Positions 37,760 through 48,341 of a stretch of DNA of 64,000 bases are shown piece after piece. The notes under the pieces are model-generated. The model saw only the letters and a list, made by a program, of their open reading frames with translations. It ran no database searches and was not told where the DNA came from. Both the position numbers and the translations under genes were made by a program. The number at the start of each line of letters is the position of its first letter. Within the stretch, counting starts at the first letter, position 1. The DNA comes from Mycogone perniciosa (lineage: Eukaryota; Ascomycota; Sordariomycetes; Hypocreales; Hypocreaceae). Where the stretch lies: assembly GCA_025331125.1 (NCBI GenBank), contig JAOALB010000178.1, forward strand, positions 34,539 through 98,538, in the 5' to 3' direction.

Positions 37760-40700
37760 AAATATTAAATAATAAAAATAATAATAAAGATTTACTATAT
37801 TTTAAATTAAAGATAATAGTTAAAGGATATCAGCTATATATATTAATAGATAGTAGAGCGATAGGCAATTTTATTGCACCTATAACTGTAAATTACTTAT
37901 AGTTACCTTAAAAAGAGAAAACTAAACTGTATTAACTTCGCTAAGCAAAAAGAGAAGCCTTTATATATAATCATAGATAAGTTAAATAAAAGACTAATTA
38001 TTTTAAGCTTAAAATCGCTAAATATAAAGGAGTGGTTTTTTGCAATATAGCGAATATTAATAGGTATAATATTATTTTTGGTTATTTTTAGTTAAAATGC
38101 AATAACTTTAATATTAACTAAAAGAATAGCCAGCTTTATTAGCGCGATAATAAAGCTTCCCTAGCGATTAAAACTATTAAAAAGGCTTTAGCTGCAGGGC
38201 AGAAATCCTATATAAAACCCCTAGGTATATTAAAGAAAGGAACTAAAAAACTTACCTTTAATTTAACTATAGAAATAATTTACCTAGAAGTAAAACTTAA
38301 ATAAAGTAAAGGAAAAAATAGATAAATTTAAAGAATAATTGCCTTTTTACAGAAAATACTTAATAATATTAACGAAATACTTAAAATAAAAAGCCTTAAA
38401 ACGGCAGTATTACTAGAATAGCTATAGAATATCCTTAAAGAATACTGGAAATATAATAAGCTGTTTAAAGAAATACTTAATATAAAGCTACTAGAATACA
38501 GTTAATAAGACTATATAATTAAGCTTAAAGACAGTACTAGCACTACCTTCTATAAGATTTATAACCTAAACGAAAAGGAGCTTAAAAGCTTATACAATTA
38601 TCTGGATAATATATTAGTTAAAGGGTATATTTAACCCTCTTTATTAGAAGTAAGTTATTTTATTATATTTATATTAAAGAAAAAAGGTAAATTACAGTTA
38701 ATTATAGACTATTAATAGCCTAATAAAGCTACTATTAAAGATAAAACCCTACTACTATTAATTATAAAATTACAGGATAGATTATATAGGAAAAAGTGGT
38801 TTACAGCGCTAGATCTTAAAGGCGCTTATAACCTTATTTAAATTAAGGAAGGATATAAATGGATAACTGCGTTTTAAACTAAATACAGTTTATTCGAATA
38901 CCTTATTATACCTTTTAGTTTTATTAACGCCCCCGCAATATTTTAAAAGATAATTAATAATATATTAAAGGAGTATCTTAATATCTTTATAGTTATTTAC
39001 TTAAATAATATCCTAATCTTTTCAGATACCTTTAAAGAATATAAGGTATATATCTATAAAGTATTATAGATACTATAAAATACTAAACTATTTATAAAAC
39101 CTAAAAAATATAAATTCTATATATAGAAAGTTACTTTCTTAAAGTATATTATTACTTTTAAAGAAATTTATATAAATTTATTAAAAGTATAAGCAGTAAA
39201 AGACTGGCCTATACCAATAACAGTTAAAGAAGTTTAAAGCTTTTTAAAACTCGCTAACTACTATTAACAATTTATTAAGAACTATAAAAGTATCGCATAA
39301 ACTCTCTATAAACTTATTAAAGAAGATTAAAAGTTCTATAGGTATTAAATATATAGGAAGCCTTTAATAAACTTAAGCAGCTTATTTTAAAAAAACCTAT
39401 ATTTATTATATTTAACCTATTTAAAGAAATAAAAGTTAAAATAAACGCTTTTAATTTCGCTGTAAAAGCTTAGTTTAGCCAGAAAGATAAAAACGGTAAG
39501 CTATGCCTTATTGCCTTTTATTCCCAAGCACTATACAGCGCAAAATTAAACTATCCAATATACAATAAAAAATTCCTTACTATTATTCTCGCGTTTAAGG
39601 AATAGCGACACTACTTATTAAAAGGAACGCATAAAGTTAAGGTATACATTAACTATAAGAATATTATATACTTCGCGATAGTTTAATAACTCTTTAAAAA
39701 ACAGATCCGCTATATAAAATACCTCTTAGAATTTAACTATATTTTAATTTACTAGAAAGGATCTAAAAACAGATAAGTAAATGCACTTAACAGATAAGCT
39801 GACTATAATTAAAGAAAGATCAAGAATACTAAGCAGATCTTAAAATAAACCCTTAAAGGATACTACTAATAAATAGCACTTTAAGCTACATATAAAGTAT
39901 TTAATAATAATACTATACTCCAATACATTAAAAAGCATTACACTACTTAAAACAATAATAAATTCCTAAAAGATATTAAATTTAATAATAAAGGAACTCA
40001 ATAATAAAATAAAAGGATCTAGATCCTAGATAAACTTTAGAAAAATATAGTTATAGAAGTTTATTAATACCTAGTATACGGATATAAAGGTATTTGCAAG
40101 ACCTGCAAACAAGTTTAAAGGTACTTTAAGTTTTAAAGGCTTAAAAAAGTTATATAAAACGTTATTTCTCGCTATATAACTTATAAGATAGTTAAACCTT
40201 TAAAATATAAACTATATAGTAAACTCTAACCTTTACCAGTACCAGAACGACTATAAAAGTCAATCTTATTAAACTTTATTATTAAACTATTATTATTTAT
40301 TAAACCAGGATTAAAAATCAAATATAATAGTATTTTAGTAATTATAGACCAATTTACTAAATACTTATACTTCCTTTTATATAAAGAAGCAATAAATATA
40401 GAGACACTAGCTTATATATTTTTGCGATTTATTACAGCTAACTATATAATTCTAGCCGAGATTATTTCTAACTAAAAATTAACCTTTATATCTAAATTCT
40501 AGCAAGCACTTATAAATCAATTAAATATAAATTATAAATTTAATACTATATACTACCTATAAATAAATAGATAGATAAAATGCATTAATTAAGTTATTAA
40601 AGTTTATTTAAAAAGTTATATTAACTTTAATTAAAACAATTAAGTAAAGAAACTATTAATTATATAAATATCCTATAATAGTGATATTTTAAAGTTAACT

Positions 40701-41290
40701 GGGCTTAGCCTTATATATATTAACTATAGCTTTACGCCAGATATATATAAAGCGCTAAGGAAAGGCCTATATATTAATAAAGTATAAATTAAAGCTAAAG
40801 ATATAAAGCAGTTATATAAAGAAATGCAGGTATACCTCTACTATATATAAGAAAGAATAAAGAAATACACTAATAAGTATAAATTAAAGGGACTAATCTT
40901 TAAAAAGGGAGATATAGTTTACCTATACTATTATTCGCCAAGAAAAAAGACTGCAAATATTAAAATAACGCAATTAAGTAATAAATTAAATTTTAAGAAA
41001 CTTAAACTTTACCTAGTTAAAAAGGTTATTTTAAAAGTTACTTATAAACTTACACTACTAAACAGTATCCAGATTTACCTAATATTTCATATTTTACTAC
41101 TCAAAAAAGCATTACAAGACAAATTAAAAAATAGATTAATTATAGACTTAATTAAAGTTTTAGCAGTTAAAAAAAATATAAAATAAAAGAAATTAAAGCT
41201 ATATAAGTAGAAGATAATAAACACTAGTACCTGATTAAATAGAAAAACTATAAGGAGGAATATAACTCCTAGGAACCTACCGAATACCTG
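37760..41290 (+). pseudogene. Element B pol: protease, RT, RNase H, integrase, chromodomain (degraded)
   Basis: Domains in order, all with stops. Protease at about 37838-37880 reads 'LIDSRAIGNFIAPI' (from a DSGATGNF motif), followed by a 'GYF.LK.NN.NIN' segment. RT has 'WFTALDLKGAYNLI' at about 38797-38840, 'FSFINAPAIF' near 38918-38945, and 'YLDDILIFSD' altered to 'Y-stop-NNILIFSD' at about 38998-39027. RNase H is at about 39440-39780 ('DKNGKLCLIAFYS', 'NYPIYNKKFL'). Integrase is at about 39900-41000. A chromodomain is at about 41200-41275 ('VEDNKH.YLIK.KNY.EEYNS.EP'), in which the aromatic-cage tryptophans are now stops. The catalytic aspartates of RT and many tryptophans are lost. Confidence 0.85.
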
Positions 41291-41411
41291 TTAAATACTA
41301 AAATAAAACTCAAGCAGTTCCACCAGTCTTTAAAATTAAGGAACCTATATTTATAAACTCCTCGCTAATCCTAAAAAAGGACTAATCCACCTCGCCAATA
41401 ACCCCCAGTAC

Positions 41412-41850
41412 TTAAACGTCCTTAACTATATACTGCTTATAGGCATTAAAAGCAAGAAGAATATTATCCTCTGCATTAAGCTCCGCTATACCCTGACAGG
41501 TTAACTCTTTACCCCGCTTTTTAGTTTTCTTACAAATCTTGCAAATCCGAGCTAAACGACTTACTATCGCAAAAAGACGTTCTTACAGCTCAGATATCTA
41601 CTATTAAAGGTCTATTAAATTATCGCCAGCCTCTTCCTTTTTGCAATTAAGTTTTTTCTGCTAATTAAAAAAACAAGTAACTAAAAAGGAGGATTAATAA
41701 CGCAAAGATATAATATACAAAAAACCTACAAGATAAAGCCACTAATACCCTATCGCAAGCTTTCTTTTAACGGATGCATTTAAAATAAAATAAATTTCTA
41801 TCCAGCATTTAGCAACGCAGCTTATTCCTAAAACAATAAGTGCATGGCAT
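41412..41850 (-). pseudogene. Antisense gene of element B: cysteine cluster plus coiled coil (degraded)
   Basis: On the strand opposite to pol, between the chromodomain and the 3' LTR. ATG at 41848-41850 opens 'MPCTYCFRNKLRC', then a stop, then a second cysteine unit 'CIR.KKACDRVL', i.e. two C-x2-C-x6-C-like units as in zinc-binding clusters. A T-rich stretch ending in 'tttttag' could be an intron. The frame then reads 'KKEEAGDNLIDL', 'ERLFAIVSRLARI', 'KKRGKELTCQGIAELNAED' and ends at 41412-41414. In that coiled-coil part the only interruptions are TAA/TAG at positions fitting CAA/CAG or TGG. I recognise this arrangement as recurring in fungal gypsy elements, but the function is unknown. It is convergent with pol and may have been driven from the 3' LTR. 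Confidence 0.65.
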
Positions 41851-42035
41851 ATCTGCTAAAGAACCCCAGACAGAAATAAACAATAAAAGGACATCGCGCT
41901 TACAGTCCTTGCAGGTAATAACTAAAGACTTCTTTAATATACAGTTATTTATAACGAACGTATAATAAAAGGAAGGAAGGGAATAATGCACAATAGAAGG
42001 AAAAAAGAACTTACAGTCTTAGGGATAAGACTATT

Positions 42036-42050
42036 AGGAGGGGGATATCG
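42036..42050 (+). other. Polypurine tract of element B
   Basis: 'aggaggggga' followed by 'tatcg' immediately before the 3' LTR; the primer for plus-strand synthesis. An equivalent tract in A was the target of B itself. Confidence 0.75.
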
Positions 42051-42408
42051 TGTCACGACCTAAATATGCAACCTATGCATATATACGTCACATGCTGATA
42101 TACGTAACTTAGACCGATAGCCAGATCGCGGTCCCCGATTTTTATACTATAGTCTGCGCTTTTAGAGGATTAGTCCACGACTTAAAGATAATCGGTCCTT
42201 AGTATATCTCCTTTATATATATACAACTAGCTTATCACTCACTTAGTATAGTTATTTAGACAGTTGTTAATAAATTATATTCACTAGAACCGCCTGTTTT
42301 ACAGAATCGTGACTATATTACCCTGCTCAGTATTTATCCCTGACCTCTCTGTCAACATAAACCTACAAACCTCGGTTTAACTGTTGAGAACTAACCCGAA
42401 TCATTACA
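42051..42408 (+). repeat. 3' LTR of element B (358 bp)
   Basis: TGTCACGACC...GAATCATTACA, the same length as the 5' LTR; less RIP-altered than the 5' copy in its first bases. Followed by AGGGG, the second half of the target duplication. Confidence 0.92.
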
Positions 42409-42420
42409 AGGGGGATATTA

Positions 42421-42820
42421 TATTATAACCTAACCCTTTTATAGCTCTATAAAGGGTTTAGGGCAATATATACCTTAAAGAAATAATAAAATAACTATCT
42501 AATCAGGAAAGATTATATAGATTACTGTAAACTATAAATCACTTAAATTACAGAATATAAGCTAAAGTAATTTAATATAATTATAATCTATATATAATCT
42601 AAGTATATTTATTATATATCTCTTTTATATATAACACTAGATAAGTTACGATTATTTAGTATAGTTATTTAGATAGTTGTTAATAATTGCATTTACTAGA
42701 ACCGCTTATTCTATAGAATTGTGACTATATTACCCTGCTTAGTATTTATCCCTGACCTCTCTATCAACATAAACCCACAAACCTCGGTTTATCCCTTGAG
42801 AATCAACCCGGATCGTCACA
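42421..42820 (+). repeat. 3' LTR of element A (type A, 400 bp)
   Basis: Begins 'tattataacctaaccc', ends 'cggatcgtcaca', and is followed by ATAAC (42821-42825), the right target duplication of A. It is preceded by 'agggggatatta', the split remainder of the polypurine tract of A. Confidence 0.9.
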
Positions 42821-42825
42821 ATAAC

Positions 42826-43561
42826 CCTCCGGTTCAAAAACATTGACCGAAGATGTCCTGAACATTAGAAATGCGGCTTAAATGAGGATTATCCGATTAG
42901 TAATAATGGGCTAGGGATTTTTCGCATTACTAGGGCAGAAGTTACGACACTTGGTGACCGCGAGTTAGTCAGGCGCATAGTCTAAGTTTGTCACATAGTA
43001 TATAAGGTCACCCATTCATGCATAAAGTATGGAGCTTCACTTTTGCAGGATTTGTGGTCTGACAAAGTTTGTGTCCCAGATTCTCGTCGACCTCTCAATT
43101 ATGGTGGATGTTTCGATACAGGGGATATTAAGCTTTGGGGAAGAAGAAACAAAACGGGGCTAACCAATCTTTGGAAACAATATTATCAACATAATGTTCG
43201 GAAAACTGTGCTATCGAGTGGGAGTTAAATATCCATCAATTAGCTATCTGGTTGAAAGGAACCTGTAGCGTCGTTATATGTCGCTCTTCAGCCTCACCGG
43301 CTTACACTGGAGGCTCTTTCAACATCGAATCAATTATATACATTTTATGATAGAAGTTGAACATATACAATACCAGGATCTTTATATCTAGCGATAATAC
43401 TTGTCCTAGCATTCTATTAAAATCATAAAGCTCGTGGGCATTCATAACATGTATCTTGTCTGAAAGCTCTTCTTGTGTCTGCTTTGCACTCCCAGTCTTT
43501 CCAGGTAGCATTTACGACATGAAAGCCCAGTTTCCGCAATCTCAGCTGGCAGATTAAGAAT
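42826..43561. other. Intergenic, between element A and the NLP gene
   Basis: Normal composition. Short frames (e.g. 43043-43228) show no recognisable domain and no fungal gene structure. It includes the 3' side of the NLP gene. Nothing else is supported. Confidence 0.5.
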
Positions 43562-44344
43562 CTAAGAATCGATGTAGGGGTTGAATCCCGGCACACCGCC
43601 ACCAGCAGCATCGCGCAACGCATTGCCGAACTCGTCGTCCAGCTTCGGGCCAATACCGCCCTTCCAATTGTTAAGCATTCTATTACGAAGCCAGTTATTG
43701 GGCCAGTAATCCCAGCCTATCAGCGGGCTGCGGTAGAAGACTCCAAAGTGGTTTTCCGGTTGGGCGACATCGTTGTTATTGGCAATTCGGAAGCAATGAG
43801 TGCCTGCACCATCCTTATGGTAGACCATTAAGGGATGGAGATCGTTGCGAGGAAAGGAATTGCTGGCGCCGTTATACTTTCCATGGCACGACGGGGCGAC
43901 ACGCACAACACTGTTTCCCCTTGAGAAGACAACAATATTCTCCCAGTCGTGACGATGTCCACTCCCGTAGGTGCCCAAAGCAGCCTGATCTTTCTCGAAA
44001 TAGTACTCATACATGACCGCACAATAGCCATTATTACATCTCTTTCGCGAGTAGGCGTTGCTGTTTTGAAGCTGCTGAGGATCACGGCATTGGCCCTGGG
44101 GTGTGCCAGTTGCTTGTTTCCCAGGATTAAGATTGCCATTAGGATCGATGGCAGCTGTGTTGTAGCAACCATCTTTATCAAAGTCGAGAAGAGGTTGCAA
44201 TCGAACCTCTAGAGGGTCGTTGCGCTCTGGTAAGGGTCGTAGAATATCCCTCTTGGCCAGAACCGAAGATTCGGCAGTGAGAGGCACAGGGTTAGCCTCA
44301 GCAATGGCTAAAAGCCCAACAAAAGCGAGGAAAGTAGTCTGCAT
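43562..44344 (-). CDS. Necrosis- and ethylene-inducing-like protein (NLP/NPP1 family), secreted
   Basis: Intact single-exon frame of 260 codons; ATG at 44342-44344. Residues 1-17 form a signal peptide (hydrophobic 'FLAFVGLLAIAEA', likely cut after Ala17). A Lys-Arg at 31-32 suggests Kex2-type propeptide removal. The family hallmark heptapeptide GHRHDWE is present and unaltered at 129-135; it belongs to the cation-binding pocket. Cysteines at 60, 86, 103 and 108 in the N-terminal half ('DGCYN', 'GQCRDP', 'KRCNNGYC') match the four-cysteine (type II) subgroup better than the two-cysteine type I; two more are at 153 and 183. Full family length. NLPs act outside the cell on plant membrane sphingolipids, and some cause necrosis while others are non-toxic. 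Which applies here cannot be read from sequence. The gene stands alone in an island between two retroelement blocks and shows no RIP. Confidence 0.93.
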   Translation of the reverse strand: MQTTFLAFVGLLAIAEANPVPLTAESSVLAKRDILRPLPERNDPLEVRLQPLLDFDKDGCYNTAAIDPNGNLNPGKQATGTPQGQCRDPQQLQNSNAYSRKRCNNGYCAVMYEYYFEKDQAALGTYGSGHRHDWENIVVFSRGNSVVRVAPSCHGKYNGASNSFPRNDLHPLMVYHKDGAGTHCFRIANNNDVAQPENHFGVFYRSPLIGWDYWPNNWLRNRMLNNWKGGIGPKLDDEFGNALRDAAGGGVPGFNPYIDS

Positions 44345-44431
44345 AATGGTGGTGAATGTTGCTCAAGGTAGGTGAATGATGTTGACAATGGTTGGAAACA
44401 ATTTGATCGGCTGGTGACAGCTTGATCCCTT

Positions 44432-44439
44432 TATTTATA
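44432..44439 (-). promoter_or_regulatory. TATA box of the NLP gene
   Basis: Reverse complement reads TATAAATA, 88 bp upstream of the ATG, a usual distance for a fungal gene with a short leader. Confidence 0.55.
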
Positions 44440-46886
44440 TTCCATCCTTTATGCCGCTTGGCCAGTTTCAGAAGTTCGCCAAGTACTAGCAACCGGAGCT
44501 TCCTGGAATATCCATTAGACTTGGAGGATGCACCTGGGGCTAGGTATGTTTAGTTCGCGTTGTGGGAGTGGAATAGGTCATCTGTTACGCAATGATTCAG
44601 CTTGTTTGAGATTTTAGTATCCCGGGATTTAATGGCAATGCTCGATATAACGTGGATTTTGCGGTTGTGAAGTCCCAACCAATGTGAACCAAGCGGCCGC
44701 ATTTGGATTACAAGCCTGACCAAAGCATTACCATTCTCCCCAATTTACTACAGATCACACTTTGTCTTCGAATGCAATTGAGTGTTGTTTAACCTGTGAT
44801 ATTTGTTCTGAGTTTGCTTCTAATCCATTGAATAGTCCCGATGTGATGGAACCACCCCCACCCCGGGGCTTCCGACTCCTTCCATTATAGGCATTGAGTG
44901 ACTGTTGTTATTGGCCAAAAAACATGAGCAACTCGGAGGCCTGCAGATAGAAATGCGGACCTTCGTGTTTGCGTCCTTGGTTTCCGCCTGGCGTCTCTAG
45001 ATGGTGTGGTCCTTTCCGGTATGAACGCCCTTCTCTACAATCGTTTACATATCACTCGCCACAACCTGGTTACTCTCCCTCATCGACTCTTCGTAAATTG
45101 ATACCTAGGTAATGTAATATCAGACGTCGGTCGTCGGTCGCTTTTGATGGCGTGCTATCAACTGATCATCTTCTACGCACGTGGCAAAGTTGGCTGGTGG
45201 GCGTCGTTTGTGGGACCCCTGTCTATACACGTACTCATAAAGGACGCTAGGTAATCGCTGTCTTAGCTCGTCCGTGATCCGGGTTTCGGATCCTCCCTTT
45301 TGTCGGTGTACCTACTCCGTACTCCGTAGATTCTAAATTATTGCTTCTTGACCAAATTATGCTGTTCGACACGTTCTTCCTTCAACCAAGTGATTTCGCC
45401 ACAAGACGCGCCTAGTATCTAGGTCTAGCATATTTTGGAACCGGATTTTCCCTTCACTGCTGCTGCTTCTCCTGATCTGTTCCCATTTAGCTTCCAAGTC
45501 GTTCCATAGAGTCTGCATAATATATTTCGTATTTTTTTGGCCCTTGGCATACAAGTGAACTGGCCGGCCGCTTGGCAACGGTTTCAAGTGCTGGCTTCGG
45601 ATACAGTCAACCCCAAAAAAGGAGCCTAGTCTCCGTAAAGGACATACCTCTTGTGGTTAATTAGCCCGACTGGGGATGACCTCGGAGCATCACTAAGGAT
45701 ACCCCAGTGGGACGGATATCCCAATTCAGCAGCTGCCCTAAAAGACCTAAAAGAACTAAAACTCGATCCTACAGGGAGGTAGTACAGTACTCGGAGAGCT
45801 TAGCGAAGAGCATGGGCTTAATAAGCTTATTGATAGGGTTATTAGAAGGATATACCTAAACCCCAGTAGCTGCATATGTTAACCTGAATATAAGGTATTG
45901 GGAATTTGATTCACTTGATACTATATACTTGATAGTAATATTTTTTGTATCTTGACAGTCCTATATGGAGGTCTACTTAATAATATATACAAGCAATGAG
46001 ATTTTCCCTATCTTGAACCTTGGGTTTTATGGATTTTGTGAGTGTAAGCAGTGCTACTTCCTTATTAGGCAGTTCTCACCAATGGAACCTTCATATACCC
46101 TGTCATCGTTATAAACAGAGTTTACTCTGTATATAGTTTAGTTACTTATCGCTAGTGCTAGCTCCTAGATGTCCGAGCAACGGTTAGCTTGAGGTTTTAT
46201 AAAGCCTATACTATCCCTACCTAGGTATAGAAATGCCAAAGCGTTGTGCCAGCCAAGCTAACTGACCGAGGCTAACTAAATACATCAGGTACTTTAAATC
46301 CTTCCCCTATGTAAACCCAAGAAGAAAAGGCAAAAGGTCCAAACAGTAATACTCCTCTAATGGGAACAGGTACATTAGCGCAATAATAGTATGCTATGCT
46401 GTATATAGAAAGTTAAAAGTGCGGAGAAAAGTCATACTTGCATTAGCTGTTTATTTAATGTAGTCATGAATTTATTGAGAAGATTCGGCTTTAATCACAA
46501 GATTATACACCAATAGAGTTACGAGAGGAATTACGCACGGATATTTAGGCGAGCCTAAGAGTTCGCTAGTAACTACTAGTTTAATTTGATGGGTGCGTTA
46601 CAGTAAACCCTACTCGACAGCTATAGCCACTTCAGACATCTTTGTTAGTGATGGCGTTTGTTTTGTTTTGTTTTGCACTCAAATAGTTACCTGAGGATAA
46701 ATAAGCCTTACTAATTACGAATCTCACTTACACTGAGGACAATACACCAGGATCTTAGGAGAGGAGATGAACAACAGCAACTGGTGATACACATGGTGGT
46801 ACACGACGGCAATGCGGGAGAAAGAAACTAAAATATACAGCTTCACTCTAAGTAAGGATGATAGTGTCTCTTCTCGTTTAACCAAG
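44440..46886. other. Intergenic DNA, no gene recognised
   Basis: About 2.4 kb of normal composition upstream of the NLP gene. Frames of 64-76 codons (for example 45357-45587, minus) have no recognisable motif and I do not support them as genes. A short (TTTTG)n run lies at 46656-46675. Composition becomes slightly AT-richer from about 45.8 kb. Confidence 0.5.
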
Positions 46887-47177
46887 CTAACAGGGAATAC
46901 GACGGCAGGAAAATAATAATAATGGGAGGCTATCAAGGGTAAAGTGAAGGCATCGCATCAAGGATGGCACTGGAAACACCCATCTGGCTATGGAGTAAAC
47001 ATGACGCGCAATGCTCTTGACGAGGCCGTTGTTGGTGGTGCTTTCAGAGGAAGGATGTTCCTTAGTCGATACCCAGAGGACATTGTGATATTTGGTCACT
47101 AGTAATTTGATGCTTTCGAACACTGTGTCCGTCAGGCTAAGCAGGATCAGCGAGTCTGCGTTGTCGAGCACAATGCA
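46887..47177 (-). pseudogene. Polyketide-synthase-like coding relic
   Basis: An open frame of 96 codons is closed on both sides by stops (TAA at 47178-47180, TAG at 46887-46889). It has no usable ATG at its head; the apparent start is GTG. The segment from about 47177 to 46990 reads 'CIVLDNADSLILLSLTD', then 'FESIKLLVTKYHNVLWVS', then 'NNGLVKSIARHV'. This pattern (VCI-LD..., F..LK.L......LLWVT..., ...GL.R.LR.E) is that of the region between the dehydratase and ketoreductase parts of fungal highly reducing PKSs. The remainder of the frame does not continue that pattern. I infer a ~60-residue remnant of a much longer enzyme gene whose rest is gone. The match is by eye and could be coincidental. 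Confidence 0.4.
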
Positions 47178-47199
47178 TTAAAGACCTCGAATTTAGTAT

Positions 47200-47941
47200 A
47201 GTAGGGGGGAAAGTTCCGCGCACTTTTCTCAAGAAAAAGTTACGAAGGAGACGCGGAATTTTGTTACAGTTACTGGACAGAGTAAATTCAAGTCAAATAT
47301 CTAGGGTACTTATTTTGTCGAAATAGTATAGTTAAAGTGAAACTATGTAAATTAAAAGTAAAGGGACTTTTATTGAAAAAGTAAAGAATAATAATATTTT
47401 AAGTATAATATTAATTGAATAACTCTTTTAATAATAATATTTAAACTATCTTTTATTACCCTATAAGGCTTTAATTTATATAAAACCTGTTATTTATTAT
47501 TAAATTAAACTTAGTTTCTAATAAGTATTTGATAAATTGAAATATAAAGGATATATAATTTTTTAATTAATTATATTATTAATATAAGGTCTTTTTTATA
47601 TATTTAAAGGGCAGTTTATATAGGCTTTATTATATAAATTAAATTTTAAACTATTATAATAAATATAATATCGTAAAATATATTATTAATAATACCTTTA
47701 AATTATTTATAATTGAAAAAGGAGATAATTTAATATTAATTTTGTTTAGCCCTTTTAAAACTTACTTTAACTTTAATCTATAAACCTTGAATATATAATA
47801 AAATGGAAAAGTAAAAATATATACCTTTATTGCCTATATTTCTCTTTACTTTTATATAGTCCCTTAAAGGAGTTATTAATAAAATATTTAGAAAGTTTAT
47901 TTCCTAAAGACTTTCTAGGAAAGCTTAAAGAAATATCTAAG
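47200..47941. other. Island edge grading into old RIP-degraded DNA
   Basis: 47200-47325 has normal composition and begins 'tagtaggggggaaagttcc', possibly a transposon terminus. From about 47325 it is strongly AT-rich with no readable domain. It ends with CTAAG (47937-47941), the left target duplication of element D, and continues after D at 55667. Confidence 0.45.
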
Positions 47942-48341
47942 TGTTATGACCCGACCCTTTTATAGCTGCATAAAGGGTCTAGGGCAGTATGTACCCCGGA
48001 AGAATAACGGAATAACCATTTAATTAGGGAGGATTACTCGGATTACTATAAACTATAGATTACTTAAATTATAAAATATAAGTTAAAGTAATCTAATATA
48101 ACTATAATTTATATATAATCTAAAGATACTTATAATATATCTCCTTTATATATATACAACTAGTTTATTACTTATTTAATATAGTTATTTAAACAGTTGT
48201 TAATATAACTATTTACTAAAACTACCTATTTTATAGAATTATAATTATATTATTTTATTTAATATTTATCTTTAACCTTTCTGTTAATATAAACCCTATA
48301 AACCTTAATTTAACTGTTAAGAAATAACCCGGATTATTATA
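47942..48341 (+). repeat. 5' LTR of element D (400 bp)
   Basis: TGTTATGACCCGACCC... to ...CCGGATTATTATA; the left flank is CTAAG. Confidence 0.92.

Larger units (their letters stand above)
34740..42408 (+). mobile_element. Chromovirus B, full-length (7669 bp), inserted in the polypurine tract of A
   Basis: The best-preserved retroelement here. LTRs of 358 bp lie at 34740-35097 and 42051-42408, with target duplication AGGGG (34735-34739 and 42409-42413). Order: gag with CCHC knuckle, protease, RT, RNase H, integrase, chromodomain, an antisense gene, the PPT (42036-42045) and the 3' LTR. The two LTRs differ at many sites, nearly all transitions, as expected from RIP. Stops interrupt all frames, so it is not autonomous. 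The C-terminal chromodomain places it in the chromovirus lineage of Ty3/gypsy, whose integrases are targeted to heterochromatin. Confidence 0.93.
19449..42820 (+). mobile_element. Outer chromovirus A (Ty3/gypsy), 23.4 kb including three nested insertions
   Basis: Plus-strand LTR retrotransposon with 400-bp LTRs at 19449-19848 and 42421-42820. It is flanked by the 5-bp target duplication ATAAC (19444-19448 and 42821-42825). Its own internal sequence is split into 19849-21491, 22072-22947, 30655-34739 and 42409-42420 by a solo LTR, the inverted element A' and element B. Recognisable remnants are the gag zinc knuckle (about 20950-20995), RT (about 31520-31760), RNase H (about 32160-32480), integrase (about 32700-33760) and a degraded chromodomain (about 33918-33985). 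A short internal segment present in E at about 6700-7025 is missing around 21487. All frames are heavily broken by RIP-type changes. Confidence 0.9.

Noticed and set aside
41809..41991. 60-codon frame starting upstream of the cysteine cluster
   Set aside because: Kept only from the internal ATG at 41850; the upstream part has no family pattern and is probably untranslated leader.
43043..43228. 61-codon plus-strand frame
   Set aside because: No recognisable domain or promoter; chance frame in normal-composition DNA.
43828..44212. Frames of 87 and 117 codons overlapping the NLP gene
   Set aside because: Shadows of the NLP coding sequence.
45357..45587. 76-codon minus-strand frame
   Set aside because: No recognisable motif, no splice-linked neighbours; not supported.
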